Of a DNA stretch of 64,000 nt, positions 11,056-22,017 are shown in pieces. The notes under the pieces were generated by a model. It was not told the origin of the DNA. It saw nothing but the letters and a program-made list of their open reading frames with translations, and searched no databases. Source of the DNA: Perognathus longimembris pacificus (Eukaryota; Chordata; Mammalia; Rodentia; Heteromyidae); contig NC_063167.1 in the NCBI RefSeq assembly GCF_023159225.1, positions 21,765,360-21,829,359 on the forward strand, written 5' to 3'. The number at the start of each line of letters is the position of its first letter. Within the stretch, counting starts at the first letter, position 1. Made by a program: the position numbers and the translations under genes.

Positions 11056-11112
11056 AACAAATATATAACAGCATGTTAAAATAGAAGTGTTCACTGGGGC
11101 ACCAAAAGACAA
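11056..11112 (+). repeat. 57-bp imperfect direct repeat, copy 2, inside an antisense SINE
   Basis: It reads 'aacaaatatataacagcatg' through 'gcaccaaaagacaa' and agrees with 10027-10083 at about 52 of 57 positions. SINE-like sequence lies on both sides. Confidence 0.9.
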
Positions 11113-11218
11113 CCAGATGATAATTTCTTTCCCATGATAGCCTCTGACTAGACCTTCCTCTCTCTGACACCTATGTAGCTGGAATTACAGCCATACACCA
11201 CCAAGCTTGGTTGGTTGT
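11113..11218 (-). mobile_element. B1/ID composite SINE, antisense, remaining part (B1-like half)
   Basis: 'gcctctgactagaccttcct' and 'cctatgtagctggaattaca' with 'gccatacaccaccaagcttgg' is the reverse of the B1-like 5' half. It may belong to the same insertion as 10945-11055. Confidence 0.55.
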
Positions 11219-11663
11219 TCTTTGAGGTAGGATCTCAGTAACTTTTGGGGGAAAGAAGAGGGGTTGGCCTGGACTGCCCTTAAAATCATAAACCTATCTT
11301 CACCCCTCAAGCCACTGCATCTGTCATGTATGAGCATTGTTTATATAATGGCATCATAGATCACAGCAGTGGGACATAAAAGAGTCAGCGAATAGAAGTC
11401 AACTCTCCCTGAGGGTTGTCTGGATGAACAGAGAACCGAAAAGGAGCAGTAAATCTATATGGGCGGGGGGAGGGGATGTTAGTTCAGATTTACAAAGCCA
11501 GGCCTGATCCGTGTACAGGTGCCACCCCCCAGACTTGACACAGGAACCGGGAGTCTCACTAGAGAACTCCAATGTCAAGAGGCTGGCTACTACAGCCTGT
11601 ATAGATCAGGGTAAGCAGATACCATTTGAGAAGTGACTTGCTTTAAGATCTGCCAGAGTCAAG

Positions 11664-11886
11664 AATGACAAGAGTCCCACTGGGAATATGGCCTAGTGGC
11701 AAGAGTGCTTGCCTTGTATACACAAAGCCCTGGGTTCAATTCCCTAGCACCACATTTATAGAAAATGGCCAGAAGTGGCACTGTGGCCCAAGTGGCAGAG
11801 TGCTATCCTTGAGCAAAAAGAAGCCAGGGGCAATGCTTAGGCCCTGGATTGAAGGCCCAGGACTGGAAAAAAAAAATGACAAGAGT
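11664..11886 (+). mobile_element. ID-dimer SINE with perfect 12-bp target-site duplication
   Basis: The left unit reads 'ctgggaatatggcctagtgg', 'caagagtgcttgcc' and 'agccctgggttcaattccct', with 'agcaccacat'. The right unit reads 'ccagaagtggcactgtggcc' and 'gagcaaaaagaagccagggg', then an A tail. AATGACAAGAGT flanks the element exactly at 11664-11675 and 11875-11886, so this is a fairly young insertion. The unit order fits IDL-Geo-type SINEs. Confidence 0.92.
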
Positions 11887-12835
11887 TTCCCGTGAATCTG
11901 ATCTAAATGCAAGGGAGTCCAGGTAGAGGTCTCCATAGACCTTACCAAGAAGGGCATGTGGAAGCAGAGGGCAGGCAGGGGTGATGCACAAGGTCTGGGC
12001 CAGGAACCATAGGGGAGAGAGGCCCAAGGGGTGAGGGGACAGCTCTGAAGTCCCACAAAAGCAGCCAGGTCCAAAGAGACACTGAAGCTGACCACCATGG
12101 CAACAGTCAATGGAAGACTTCTCTCTCCCCTGAACCCAGTCCTAGGGGCATTGGCAACCTGCCTAGCAAGATGGGAGAGGCAGGGGAGGGTGAAAATACC
12201 AATCACACTTCTCCCTTCCCAACAGTCTCTGGCCTGCCACAGGCCTGCACCAAAAGAGCACCTTGAGGCTGTGGAGCTACGTGCTTTGCTGCGTGCTTTA
12301 ATGATTCCGTTAGGAATAGAGTTGAGACCTGAAGTACCCACAGGACACTTCATTACCTCACAACAGCCACAAACAGCAAAAGCTTGGCTAGGTTTCCCTC
12401 CAAACGTAGAACTAGACCCACGAATGGACTGAAACTAGGACAGTGGGAGATAAAAATAAAGTTGCCTCCTGATTCCATCTCATGAGTCAGGCTTCTTCAC
12501 CATCATGGTACCAAAAATTTTTTTAAAAACTTACAACTATTTTCAGAGATCAGCAAAGTCACATATGAGATTTGATGGGCGTATTATAGCCAAAGAAATT
12601 CTTTTGTGTGTCAAAATGGAACTGGTCAGCCACGGGCACTGAACTAGAAGAGATACTTAGAAAACAATGGCAGAGTCCCCTCCTGACCCTGAGGATTCAA
12701 GTCTCTCTAGACCGCAGCCTTGACCTCTTCCATTTCCAATGGCATCTTTTTGGCAAATACAGAGGTGGGAGCTTTAGATGTCTTAGTTTTATCCTATTCA
12801 GCTTTCAAATTGCAGGAAATAGATTCTATTGCTCT
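11887..12835. other. Unassigned non-coding sequence
   Basis: The 205-codon antisense frame at 11736-12353 runs through the neighbouring SINE and resembles no protein, so I treat it as chance. No other element is recognised. Confidence 0.45.
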
Positions 12836-12849
12836 ACAAAATCATGTGG

Positions 12850-12950
12850 TTTGCAGGGAAATGGATGCAACTGGGGAAAGCAGCCATACTTAGGAAGATA
12901 AGTATTAGATGTTTTTCTCTCGTATATAGAAATCTAGGGGGGGGGGGGTG
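12850..12950 (+). mobile_element. L1 LINE fragment (end of ORF2 region)
   Basis: 'gggaaatggatgcaactggg' followed by 'gtttttctctcgtatataga' matches the L1 motif 'ggaaatggatgg...ttctctcatatgtgga'. The same motif occurs at 60226-60250. A G run at 12937-12947 ends the fragment. Confidence 0.55.
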
Positions 12951-12959
12951 GGAGAAGAC

Positions 12960-13300
12960 TTGAAAGTAGAAGGGTGACGGTATTTCCATGCCCAGGATAC
13001 TGTGGTAGTAACAAGAGCAGGTTCCTTAGCCCTAGATCCAGTGAGAGTTCTGTTCTAACCTTGGTGGCTTTGGGGTCAACCCTCTGCTCTCTTACCACCT
13101 GGATGGCATCAAAGGGACCATCTCTTCTGCTGGATCCCATTGACTAGGATTTATTTCCTAAAAGACCAGCTTAAAAACCTCTGTTCCAACCATCCCAACA
13201 ACTTTGAAAGCACCTAACTCCTTTTAATAAATAAATCTCTTTCTTTCTAAACAAGCTGGTGTTTCTGTTTTCCAGTATTGAATCCTGGCTGATGCATGAA
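12960..13300 (+). mobile_element. Possible LTR 3' portion (MaLR-like)
   Basis: 'ttttaataaataaatctctt', 'tctttctaaacaagctggtg' and 'tttctgttttccagtattga' followed by 'atcctggctgatgca' recalls LTR ends that read 'aataaatctctttct...ggttctgtttctctggagaaccctgactaat'. The upstream part is not recognised. Confidence 0.35.
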
Positions 13301-14059
13301 AGTCACTTCTAAATTCTAATTTAACTTCTTCTTTGGCATGGCCACAGAGAATGAAGGCTCTGGTCTGAGCATATGAGTAGTCACTCATCCGAGAAGTAAT
13401 ATTTCCTCATCAGTTCAGATACTGCTTATCAGACACTTGGGAAGTTCACTGGCATAAGTTCATTGGTATTCATTCCCGAGTTTAAGCAATTCTAGGGCAC
13501 GGAACAAACTGTTTCTATAGAGTGAGGCTGAAGCCTGGACATGCTTGAAGTCACCAAGGAAAATGCCACCTTGGGAGTCCTGGGGGTCAGGGAAGGGAAA
13601 CAGGCTACCAGGCTTTCCCTGCTGGCACCTCAACTTTGCATATATCCACATGCCAACACCCCAGAAGTCCTTGTCCTTCCGTGTCTCCAAATGGCCACTC
13701 TATCCTGATGAGCCTATCCTCCCAGGGTCTACCGCTCTTGTAGCAGATCTGAACAACTTGATTGTCAGCTTCCTCCTGCTGTTTCCTGCAGGGCCTCCCC
13801 TGGGTCATAGGAGGGTGGTCCCATTAGCTGCCCATCCAGAAACTCTGCCATTTGGCCAGGGAAAGCTCGGTTTTGCAAAGTAGTTCCATCCACCTAGTAT
13901 GCATCTAAGAAATAGAGCAGGTTGCACTTTCCACTGCCATAACAAAGAATTCCACATCACAGCCCAGGCCTTGGAAGGAGCCTGGCATAGCACCTCAACC
14001 ATCTTCTCTGAAGCCTCCCTTGTGTTTGTTCTAGCCAGAGCTAGGGGTTTCTAGAGCTC

Positions 14060-14129
14060 AACTGACTCTGGACTGTAAGAGTAACTTGGTGATGGTTTGT
14101 TGAATGAATGAATGAATGAATGAATGAAT
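14060..14129 (+). mobile_element. L2 3' terminus with (GAAT)n tail
   Basis: 'gactgtaagagtaacttggt' and 'gatggtttgttgaatgaatg' with repeated AATG units to 14129 is the typical L2 end ('aatgtttgttgaatgaatga'). Confidence 0.55.
14099..14129 (+). repeat. (AATG)n microsatellite
   Basis: Seven to eight perfect units that continue an L2 terminus. Confidence 0.93.
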
Positions 14130-15170
14130 GGCACTTCTAGTTCTTGCCTCTTTTCTTGTCCTTTTGTGCCTTCTATACCAGCCACACTGGATGGTTTTCA
14201 TCTCATGCTCTCTTCCCACCCTCTGCTTCTCATATGATTTTCTCACTTTATTACACACATCCACCTTCAAGCCACCACCTATACATCCGCCTTTCGCAGA
14301 AAGCTTCTTTAATTCCTTATTTCTAAGGAATTGGAGTCTCTCCCATGAGACATCCCCAGAGCTCCTGGCACTTCCTCTGGCATAGTGCCAATCACCCCTG
14401 TGCACCCACCTGTCCAGGTATCTGTCTCCCTCACTCCACGGGAAGCAGCCAAGGAGGTGGTGGCCACTCCATACTTGATGAGTGAATGCATGCATTTCTC
14501 CATGATGCTCATGCATGAAGACTTAGAATCCTGCTCTAGACAAATGTGAGCCAGATTCTCTACCCACAGAGGAAACTCAGATCTGCATCTTCACCTTTGG
14601 AGAAGGAAGCACACCTTGTCCCTGACTGGCCCCAGGTTTTTTCATGCTTATGTCACCTCCCACATCTCACTTGGGCACTTTTATATGCTGTTGTTGTGTT
14701 CTTTTATATATTGTGTTTATAGCAGTTTGCGTTTACTCTTTCTCTATCTTCCTTGTATTCTGCCATTTTTGACCATTTCTATTTCTCCTAATTATATTCT
14801 CTGTTGTTCTCTAAAAGAAAGTACCATCATAAGAAGGAAAAGCTGTGAGTAAGAATATAAAATGTCACTTCTTATCTCCTCCCAGGCCTCCTCCCCAGCT
14901 CACACACTAAACGTCCACATGAAAACTGTCTGGCCCGGTCCTGGAGAGCCCTGGCACTGTACCGAGCTATCACCAGAATGGCGAGATGTCTCTCACAGCA
15001 AGCCTCCACATCTGCTCACAAAGGAGAGCAAATGCCAGATAGTGAGTACGGTCAGCCGAAAACAAACCTACCATGTGTGCCTCCAACTCTGTTTCCTCAG
15101 AGCCAGGAAATGTCTGAACAAATGGATACATGAATAAGGAAGGAATTGATGAGTGAGGAAATGGCTGAGT
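14130..15170. other. Unassigned, T- and C-rich on the + strand; perhaps decayed L2
   Basis: The 14.18-14.85 kb part has L2-like composition, but no segment aligns convincingly. There are no coding signals. Confidence 0.3.
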
Positions 15171-15175
15171 GAGAA

Positions 15176-15352
15176 GCTGAGAGCAGGGAGCTCACACCTG
15201 TGATCCTAGCTTCTCAGGAGCTAATAAGACTGAGGATCACAAGTTCAAAGCCAGCCTGAACAGACAAATCTGAGACACTCTTATCTCAAGTGGTAGAGTA
15301 CCACCCATGAATATAAAAGAGCCCTAAAGTCAAACCCCAGGACTGACACACT
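15176..15352 (+). mobile_element. B1/ID composite SINE
   Basis: 'gggagctcacacctgtgatc', 'ctagcttctcaggagct', 'ggatcacaagttcaaagcca' and 'aagtggtagagtaccaccca' with 'ccccaggactgacac'. It is sense, diverged, and short in the central region. Confidence 0.75.
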
Positions 15353-15739
15353 GAGTAACCAGTGACCAGTGATAAATAAACATTCAGGTGTGCTGAGCAG
15401 GGGAATGGATAAGCCAATGAACGAATGAGATCGTGAATAGTAGTAGTAAATGAGTAATTGGGTGAATGAATGGACAAATGAATTACTAAATGAATTTGAG
15501 TGAGCCCTGTAACTCCAAGGTGCGCTCTTGAGACTGGAAAATGGAATTCAATACTAAAAATACAATAAAGTAATTAAAAACAAAAACCTATAACAATACA
15601 GGGCCCATTGATCAGTGTCCCTAAGTCAATATTCTCTTGGCCCAATCTTTGGCATAGCCGGCTGACTGGCAGAGCTGAAGACTGGCTGAGAGGCAGTGGG
15701 GGTACATAGAGATCAGATGTGTGGTGGGGACCATGGACT

Positions 15740-15820
15740 TCTCCCTACCTGTGCTTTCGAATCACCTGGGCAGCTTTGGAAAGATTGTTCTGATTCCCCT
15801 GGATTGAGAAGAGGGGAGAA
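15740..15820 (+). mobile_element. MER5-like hAT fragment
   Basis: 'gctttcgaatcacctgggca', 'gctttggaaagattgttctg' and 'attcccc' resembles the MER5 5' segment (cagaatcacctggagggctt, gattgctgggcccc). Confidence 0.45.
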
Positions 15821-15879
15821 TAAGAGAAGAGAGCACCCCAGCAGGAGTATGGGATCTTTTTGTATGCCAAGGACCATTT

Positions 15880-16035
15880 AGATATTTATAACATCATTCA
15901 TAGGCCATCTAAAATTATCAAAACAGGCAGATGAGCTGTGGCAAGCCAAAAAGATTGCATATGTCTACCCTGCCATGGACCAAATGATTTTGTGGGTCTC
16001 ATATGGCCCACAGTCTGATGCTCCCCACCTCTACA
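15880..16035. mobile_element. Possible hAT fossil
   Basis: 'cattcataggccatctaaaa', 'gtctaccctgccatggacca' and 'tatggcccacagtctgatgc' with 'tcccc' has the flavour of hAT families that carry 'ggcccacagtttgatgctcccc'. The family is not determined. Confidence 0.35.
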
Positions 16036-16498
16036 AGGCTCCTGCAAGACTAATGCACAGCCAGGACTGGGACCCGTCAGTAACATAGTGTGGGTTCTTA
16101 CGCATACATTATCATCGGGGTACCGATGACATCTCAAATGACCAAGCAAAAAATTATCTTCACAGTGTTCTTTTGACCCTGTAATATGTGAACTTGATAC
16201 TTCATGTGCTATAAGATTACTTCATTGCTCCCCCTGCCACCTGCATAGAAGCCTCCCTCCCTCTTCCATTGCTTCCTACCCTCAGCTGGCTTTGCATGGG
16301 TAAGCAGTTGACCCAAGGGGTAGGGATCTAGACTACAGGTCAGTTGGAGTAAGGCTCAGGAATATAACACAGTTCCATTAAAGAGGGAAACAGAGGCAGG
16401 CAAGCATAAAGGTGTCTACAATACACCATACATGGTGATTGATTTTCTTTTAATGTTTTGAAGTAGTTACTGTAGCATGGAGTCACCAAAATAGTCAG

Positions 16499-16585
16499 GA
16501 GCCTGGCATGTAGCTCAGTGGTAAAGTGGGCTTAGCATGAATAGAGCCCTAGGTTCTATTCCTTGCACCAAAACCAAACAAAATA
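16499..16585 (+). mobile_element. ID-like SINE monomer
   Basis: 'gagcctggcatgtagctcag' and 'tggtaaagtgggcttagcat' with 'gccctaggttctattccttg' is a tRNA-derived ID unit with its A and B box regions, followed by an A-rich tail. Confidence 0.72.
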
Positions 16586-16734
16586 GTCAACTTACAATGT
16601 TTTGTCTGTCAAAATGTCTCACATAGGAGACCACAGAGAAGATGGGTCTGGGCTGTGCAAGGAAACAGCAAGGTCTCTGGCAGCCACAGGACAAAAGGCA
16701 GGCAAGAAATCATACACCTAGAGAAGAGATAGAA

Positions 16735-16868
16735 AAACAGGACGTAAGATATCACAAGAAATGTACACACTGCCCTACTATGTAACTGTACCCTTTTTGT
16801 ACAACACCTTGTCAAAAAATTTGTGTTCAATTAATAAACAAATAAATTTAATTTAAAAAAAAAAAGAA
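16735..16868 (+). mobile_element. L1 3' UTR fragment with poly(A)
   Basis: 'tatgtaactgtacccttttt', 'gtacaacacc' and 'ttcaattaataaacaaataa' ending in an A run resembles rodent L1 3' termini ('ctgtaacccctttgtacatc...aataaa'). Confidence 0.5.
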
Positions 16869-17799
16869 ATCATACGGCCTGTAAGCCTGAGCATTTGGAA
16901 ATGGAACATGGTGCTCTTGGTACCCAGGAACCAGACCCCTTGGGAGGGCGTCCTCTGCCTCAATAGATGCTGTAAGCTTAGGCCACCTGACCATTTTAAC
17001 AGTTTGTATTTCCTGTTTCTCATCTGGGTTGCCTTCATTTTTAGGAAAGGTTTTTTTTTAGGTCACTGTACTCACTCCACTATGTCAAGAAGAGATAAAA
17101 GGAAATGAAAATAAAGAAAAGTGAGATATCTCCAGGGATGAAGAACAGGGTGGGTGGGGAACATGGGTACTTTCTCACCCGTCCCAGGTACCTGTTCCAG
17201 AGGAAGATAAAGGAACAGGGAAGGAGAGGGTATGAAGCTTGAAATGGACAGGAGGTAAATTCAGAATCAGTGAAAGAGTGAGCTCCTTCACTCTGCAAGA
17301 AGCAAAGTTTATGGAACTCATTATTGCAAGAAGAGACACAGTAGGAAATCAAATAGGACCCAAAACTTGCAGACATACAATATGTTATTGAAAGATAATC
17401 ATGATTTTAAATAGACATCCAGGGGAACAAATTCTGTTGCTCCCTGATTTGCACTCCAATATCCTAGATGAAGACAAGATCTCAGGCTGCGGCCCCCATG
17501 GACACGACCTCACAGAGTGATCCAGTGAGCTGATGCTCTACCTGGCATTTCTAATTGCCTTCAGATTTCCTTCTTCCTTCCTCTCTCATAATCAGGTGAC
17601 AGGTGTCATCTGTTCAACACCTATTCTTTTCCAGGCACTATTACTATATATATCCACTGTCAAGTATCAAAAAAAAACACTTAAGGAGAACTTTTCATGA
17701 TATTCTCCACTTTGTGGGTAGTGGAGGATTAAAAGAGCCCACCCAGGTCTTTGAGGACTCAATGAAACATTTCAGGAGGAGAATAAATATGTATAATCT

Positions 17800-18023
17800 A
17801 GCCAGGAGCTGGTGGTTTATGCCTGTAATCCTAGCTACTCAGGAGGCTGAGATCTGAGAAACCAGATGTGCAGCCAGCCTGGGAAGACTAATCTGAGGGA
17901 CTCTTATCACCAATTAACCAGCAAAGAGCTAGAAGTGGACGTGTGGCTCAAGTGGCAGCCTTGAATGAAAACACTAGGGGAGAGTATAAGGCTCTGACTT
18001 TAGCCCCCAGTACACACACACAT

Positions 18024-18064
<41 letters not shown>
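17800..18064 (+). mobile_element. B1/ID composite SINE with (CA)n tail
   Basis: 'agccaggagctggtggttta', 'tgcctgtaatcctagctact', 'caggaggctgagatctgaga' and 'aagtggacgtgtggctcaag' form the SINE. The A-rich tail has become a (CA)n microsatellite at 18011-18064. Confidence 0.88.
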
Positions 18065-18066
<2 letters not shown>

Positions 18067-18215
18067 GCATAATCTATTAAACAATTGACAGACACAAAAG
18101 ACCAGTAGAAATGATGGCTAGGCATAAGAAAACACTCTGTATTTGAGGTGGGCAAGACCACTAGGACTTAGTAACCCTGTGTTTAATGGAGTGATAGCAA
18201 GTGGTCAAGAGAGAA

Positions 18216-18322
18216 GTCCTTAGCCAAGCATGATGTACATCTGTAATCCCAGCATCTACAGCTGAGGCAGGAAGAGAGGTCCAGACAAGTTCATAGCAAT
18301 ACCCCGCTTCAAAGAGTAAAAC
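18216..18322 (+). mobile_element. B1-like SINE, old
   Basis: 'agccaagcatgatgtacatc', 'tgtaatcccagcatctacag' and 'ctgaggcaggaagagaggtc' followed by 'atagcaataccccgcttcaa' is the 7SL-derived B1 order. Confidence 0.75.
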
Positions 18323-18329
18323 CCTGGCT

Positions 18330-18555
18330 TGAGATATTTAGATTTCAAATCACAGCTATCCCAGTTATGAAGGTTTAGAAGTTAGGTAAGTTATTACTGC
18401 CTGTCTCTGAACCCTATTGGTTTTTTTTTTAATCTGTAAAATGTGGATGAGAATATCTTCCTTGTGGGGCTGTTGATAGGTTAAATGAACCAACAAATGC
18501 AAAGCACTCAGAACAATGCCTGACACATAATAAGTGCTCACTGAATGAACATTAA
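18330..18555 (+). mobile_element. MIR SINE, nearly full length
   Basis: 'atctgtaaaatgtggatgag', 'tggggctgttgataggttaa', 'aagcactcagaacaatgcct' and 'gacacataataagtgctcac' is the canonical MIR order. Confidence 0.85.
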
Positions 18556-18689
18556 TTGCCAGCACTTTTATCTGTGGTAGTGGTCACCACTAGATGAGAG
18601 GCAACCCAGAAGGCAAGCCAACATCTTCCTCTGCTGTTTGGCTGCAATGAGATGAAACTGAAGTTCTTTACATCGCTGACAACACACCA

Positions 18690-18905
18690 GCCTACTCTTC
18701 CATCTGCTTCCTGCCCTTTCTTCTGCTCACAGCCCCAAACACTGCCCTTCTCGCTCCTTGAACAGGTCGACCGGCTCCCTGCCACCTCACAGTTTTCAGA
18801 CTTTTGCTTAGAGTGACTCTCCTCCCTCCCCCGTGCCTCACATGGCCGCCTTCGTCCCAACACACAAGGCTAGCTTAAATGTCACTTCCTCAGAAAGACT
18901 TTCTG
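18690..18905 (+). mobile_element. L2 LINE fragment
   Basis: 'ctccttgaacaggtcgaccg', 'cagacttttgcttagagtga' and 'ttaaatgtcacttcctcaga' with 'aagactttctg' matches L2 ('ttgaacacgccaagctc', 'aaatgtcacctcctcagagaggccttcc'). Confidence 0.75.
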
Positions 18906-19631
18906 TTGCCATCTGTGTCCATCAGGGCCTTTGGGGAAACAATGGCTTGAGCACATTCAGGTAATTCAAGGACATTTGCTAAAAGGATCTGTGAACGTGG
19001 GGAGTAAGACGGAGGGAGATCCCCAGGGACAGGGTAGAACCACCCCAAGACTGGAAGGATGAAGTGTAGGACAATGAACCTATGCAGCCAAAGGTGACCT
19101 GAGATGGACAAAGCGAGGGAAAGAAGTTCATTCCTCACCTCATCTCCTTGCTCTGGACAATCCCTTGCTAGGGACTGTCTTTGCTTGAGCCCTAGCTCAC
19201 CAGGGCAGAGAGGAAAGGGGGAAGAGGGGGAGGGAAGGCCTGGAGGAGCCAAATGTGCAGAAATGAAGGGGGAGGAGGAGGAGAGAAGTCCTGGAGGAGC
19301 CAAATGTTCAATCTGGTCATTCAACCTAATGCCTACTTCCTCTGTTATCATCACCACAACTTGTTATTCTCTTTCATCACAGTTGGGAAAATCTGCATAC
19401 ATTAAAAGTAAAACTTTCACAAGTGCCATGAGCAATGGAACCACAAAGTCTTTCCTTCCTTTCCTTCTGGGAATCTGATACCCAGAGAGTCACTTAAGCA
19501 TGGAAGCTAGGTTTGAGATCAACAAAATGAATGAATACAATCACTGCTGCCCAACAAGTGACAGCCAAGCATCCCAAGTATATTGTCCCAACATGTGAAA
19601 GCATCTGATTGGACTATTCAAATCAGCGGTC

Positions 19632-19645
19632 AAGAATATTTGTAT
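19632..19645 (+). repeat. Left target-site duplication of the Prdx3 pseudogene
   Basis: The sequence AAGAATATTTGTAT recurs as AAGAATATTGGTAT directly after the A-rich end of the pseudogene. The run of A after TT at the 5' edge resembles an L1 endonuclease nick site. This fixes the insertion limits. Confidence 0.88.
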
Positions 19646-21150
19646 GGGTTCCCACGTGCACTTGAAGATGACGGCAGCACCAGGAGATTGTTCCGGGCCT
19701 CGGTTGCCCGACATGCAAGCACCATCTCTCGGGGCATTTCTGCCTCTGCAGCCCTTAAGCATGTCACTTCTAGAAGAACTTGCTTGCAAAGCATATTGTG
19801 GCCTGGTTCTACTCAAGAAAAATTCACCTTTAGTACTAGTTCCTCATCTTATGCTCCTTCTGTCACCCAGCATGCACCTTACTTTAAAGGCACAGCTGTT
19901 GTCAATGGAGAGTTCAAAGAGCTTGGCCTTGATGACTTTAAGGGGAAATAGTTGGTGCTTTTCTTCTATCCTTTGGATTTCACCTTTGTGTGTCCTACAG
20001 AAATTGTTGCTTTTAGTGACAAAGACAATGAGTTTCATGATGTGAACCTGTGAGGTCATCGCAGTTTTGGTGGGCTCTCACTTTAGCCATCTTGCCTGGA
20101 GCAATACGCCAAGGAAGAATGGAGGCTTGGGCCACATGAATATGGCACTCTTGTAGGATTTACCAAACAGATTCCCCGGGACTACGGTATGCTGTTAGAA
20201 GGTCCTGGTCTGGCACTCAGAGGTCTCTTCATAATTGACCCCAATGGAGTAACCAAGCACCTGTGTGTCAATGACCTGCCAGTTGGCCAGAGTGTGGAAG
20301 AGACCCTCCGCTTGGTGAAAGTGTTCCAGTTTGTGAAAACCCATGGAGAAGTCTGCCCAGCAAACTGGACACCAGATTCTCCTACAATCAAGCCAAGTCT
20401 AACAGCTTCCAAAGAATACTTCAAAAAGGTCCATCAGTAGATGATCTGTGTGCACCTGAAGCTTCACTACAGAAAAGAACCTCAGCTGGCGCCCTCTTAG
20501 CATTTCGAAGATTATTTATAGAAGGAAACCCCCAATCATGCTTATATTTATGGATATTACTCTATTTTTTAACAAAGAAAACTCTCCTGTTTCCATTTCC
20601 TGGAGTGATACTACTCTTAATGTTTCCTTTTTGTAACACTGGATAAAACTGTGTCCAGGTAATCCTTTATTGGCAATTTCATTATTGATTACATCTTCAG
20701 TGGGCAAAGGAAACACTTCCTCCTTACCTTCCAGACCTTTGCTGCACCAGAGTAACACAAGCACCGAATGCTTCTGATCAAGAGTCCTGATTTTTCTTCT
20801 TGAAGTTCTTGGTAGTAAACTGAATTTCCTTTAAGACAACATACCTTTATGTTGTTAGGCTCTACTGTCTGAGCTAACTCAAAATGGATGTCCATGTGAT
20901 GGAAACAAATGTGAATCAAGACTAAAACATGGTGGCAATGTGACTGAACTAATCATGCATGACCCTGCCCTGAGGTTTATAGTTTACAGTTTCTTTTTCA
21001 CTAGCTGACTTAGTTCAGTGTGTATTTTCAGATAATGGTTAGATGTAATTATAAATAATATATATTAAATCCAGAGATTGAATTTTGGTTCAAGTGCTTG
21101 ATGTAAAATATATCATGAAAATAAACATGCCTTAAAATATTTGGGAAAAA
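19646..21150 (+). pseudogene. Prdx3: Processed pseudogene of peroxiredoxin 3 (mitochondrial thioredoxin-dependent peroxide reductase)
   Basis: The functional parent is a 2-Cys peroxiredoxin that reduces hydrogen peroxide in mitochondria using thioredoxin 2. This copy holds a whole intron-less mRNA: a short 5' UTR, a start-like ATG at 19668, the transit-peptide region, the catalytic domain, a normal stop at 20438-20440, a long 3' UTR, an AATAAA at 21120-21125 and a short A-rich end near 21145-21152. Family landmarks are visible: APYFKGTAV after the transit peptide, FVCPTE with the peroxidatic Cys codon at 19991-19993, and GEVCPANW with the resolving Cys codon at 20354-20356. It is disabled in at least four places: a one-base loss just after the ATG, a Tyr-to-TAG stop at 19949-19951, a one-base insertion near 20047 that brings in TGA, and a one-base loss near 20154-20163 that restores the frame. 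The two flanking 14-mers (19632-19645 and 21151-21164) match at 13 of 14 bases, as expected of L1-driven retroposition. Several family-typical residues have changed, so it is not recent. No host gene or promoter is apparent around it. Confidence 0.95.
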
Positions 21151-21164
21151 AAGAATATTGGTAT
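21151..21164 (+). repeat. Right target-site duplication of the Prdx3 pseudogene
   Basis: AAGAATATTGGTAT follows the short poly(A) remnant and differs at one position from the left copy at 19632-19645. Confidence 0.88.
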
Positions 21165-21509
21165 ACAAGAGGGTCGAGCACAGAGCCCAGGGTGCCCTCC
21201 AGCCACAGACTCTCCATGGAGTCTACTGACCTATCTAAGGTTCTACTAGTCCATTCTGAACGGCTCCTCAGTCACAACTGAGAGCAAGAGATAGTGTCCA
21301 GCCCTCTCCTGGAGCTGGAGCAAGGCAAGAACCAAGCGAGGCAGCAGGTCCTCAGCTGGGACTCAAACCCAGCAGAAACTGGTTTGCTTGGGGAAAGAGC
21401 CCCAGACAGATTCTGACATGGACCCTAACAAAATCAACCTCTTTTTCATTCTCCACTCCCCACTGAAATGCTTCCACTCACATTCTAAACAAACATACCA
21501 TTCCTAAGA

Positions 21510-22017
21510 TGTGCCAGCTTAAAGGCTACTGTGTTTTATAAGCCACTGCATATCCTGGCCCCAGTTGGCTTCCCCAAACTCATCTCACACTCCCACCCCC
21601 AGTGCCCACACATGTATATAACACATTTAATGCATGCCCATGTTTGTTCTCCTCTCTCCCCACCACCTTCACTTTTCATCTGCAGTTCCCTCAACTGAAA
21701 TGTACTCTTTCTGTGTCATTCTCTTTTAGCCGCCTAAATTTTGCTTATTCTTGGAGTCTCAGCCTTGATCTTACTTGTTCTGGGTAGTGAGCCCTGACTT
21801 TCCTTCCAAGATGAAGTCACAGAGGCTCTCCTCTGGGCTTCTAGGCTATCTCTATTCCCTTCCTTTTCCTATTTGAAAACTCACCAGTCTGTGTCATATT
21901 ACCTAAGTGTCCTTCCTCTTACGAGGCAATGATTTCATGAAGCTGGAGCAGAGCCTGTCTTGTCCACAATGTTAAAACACCAAGCACCATGCCCAGCACA
22001 TAAGTAGGCTTGCATTG
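21510..22017 (+). mobile_element. L2 LINE 3' end
   Basis: 'gtgttttataagccactgca', 'tatcctggccccagttggct', 'cagttccctcaactgaaatg', 'ctctcctctgggcttctagg' and 'cagagcctgtcttgtccaca', with 'caccatgcccagcacataag' and 'taggc', follows the last 500 bases of L2. Its GAATGAAT-type tail appears converted to the tetranucleotide repeat that follows. Confidence 0.78.

Noticed and set aside
11736..12353. 205-codon minus-strand open frame, the longest in the window
   Set aside because: Part of it is the reverse of the ID-dimer SINE at 11664-11886, and the rest has no domain, no start context and no splice-site pattern. A frame of this length is expected by chance in 64 kb of fairly GC-rich DNA.
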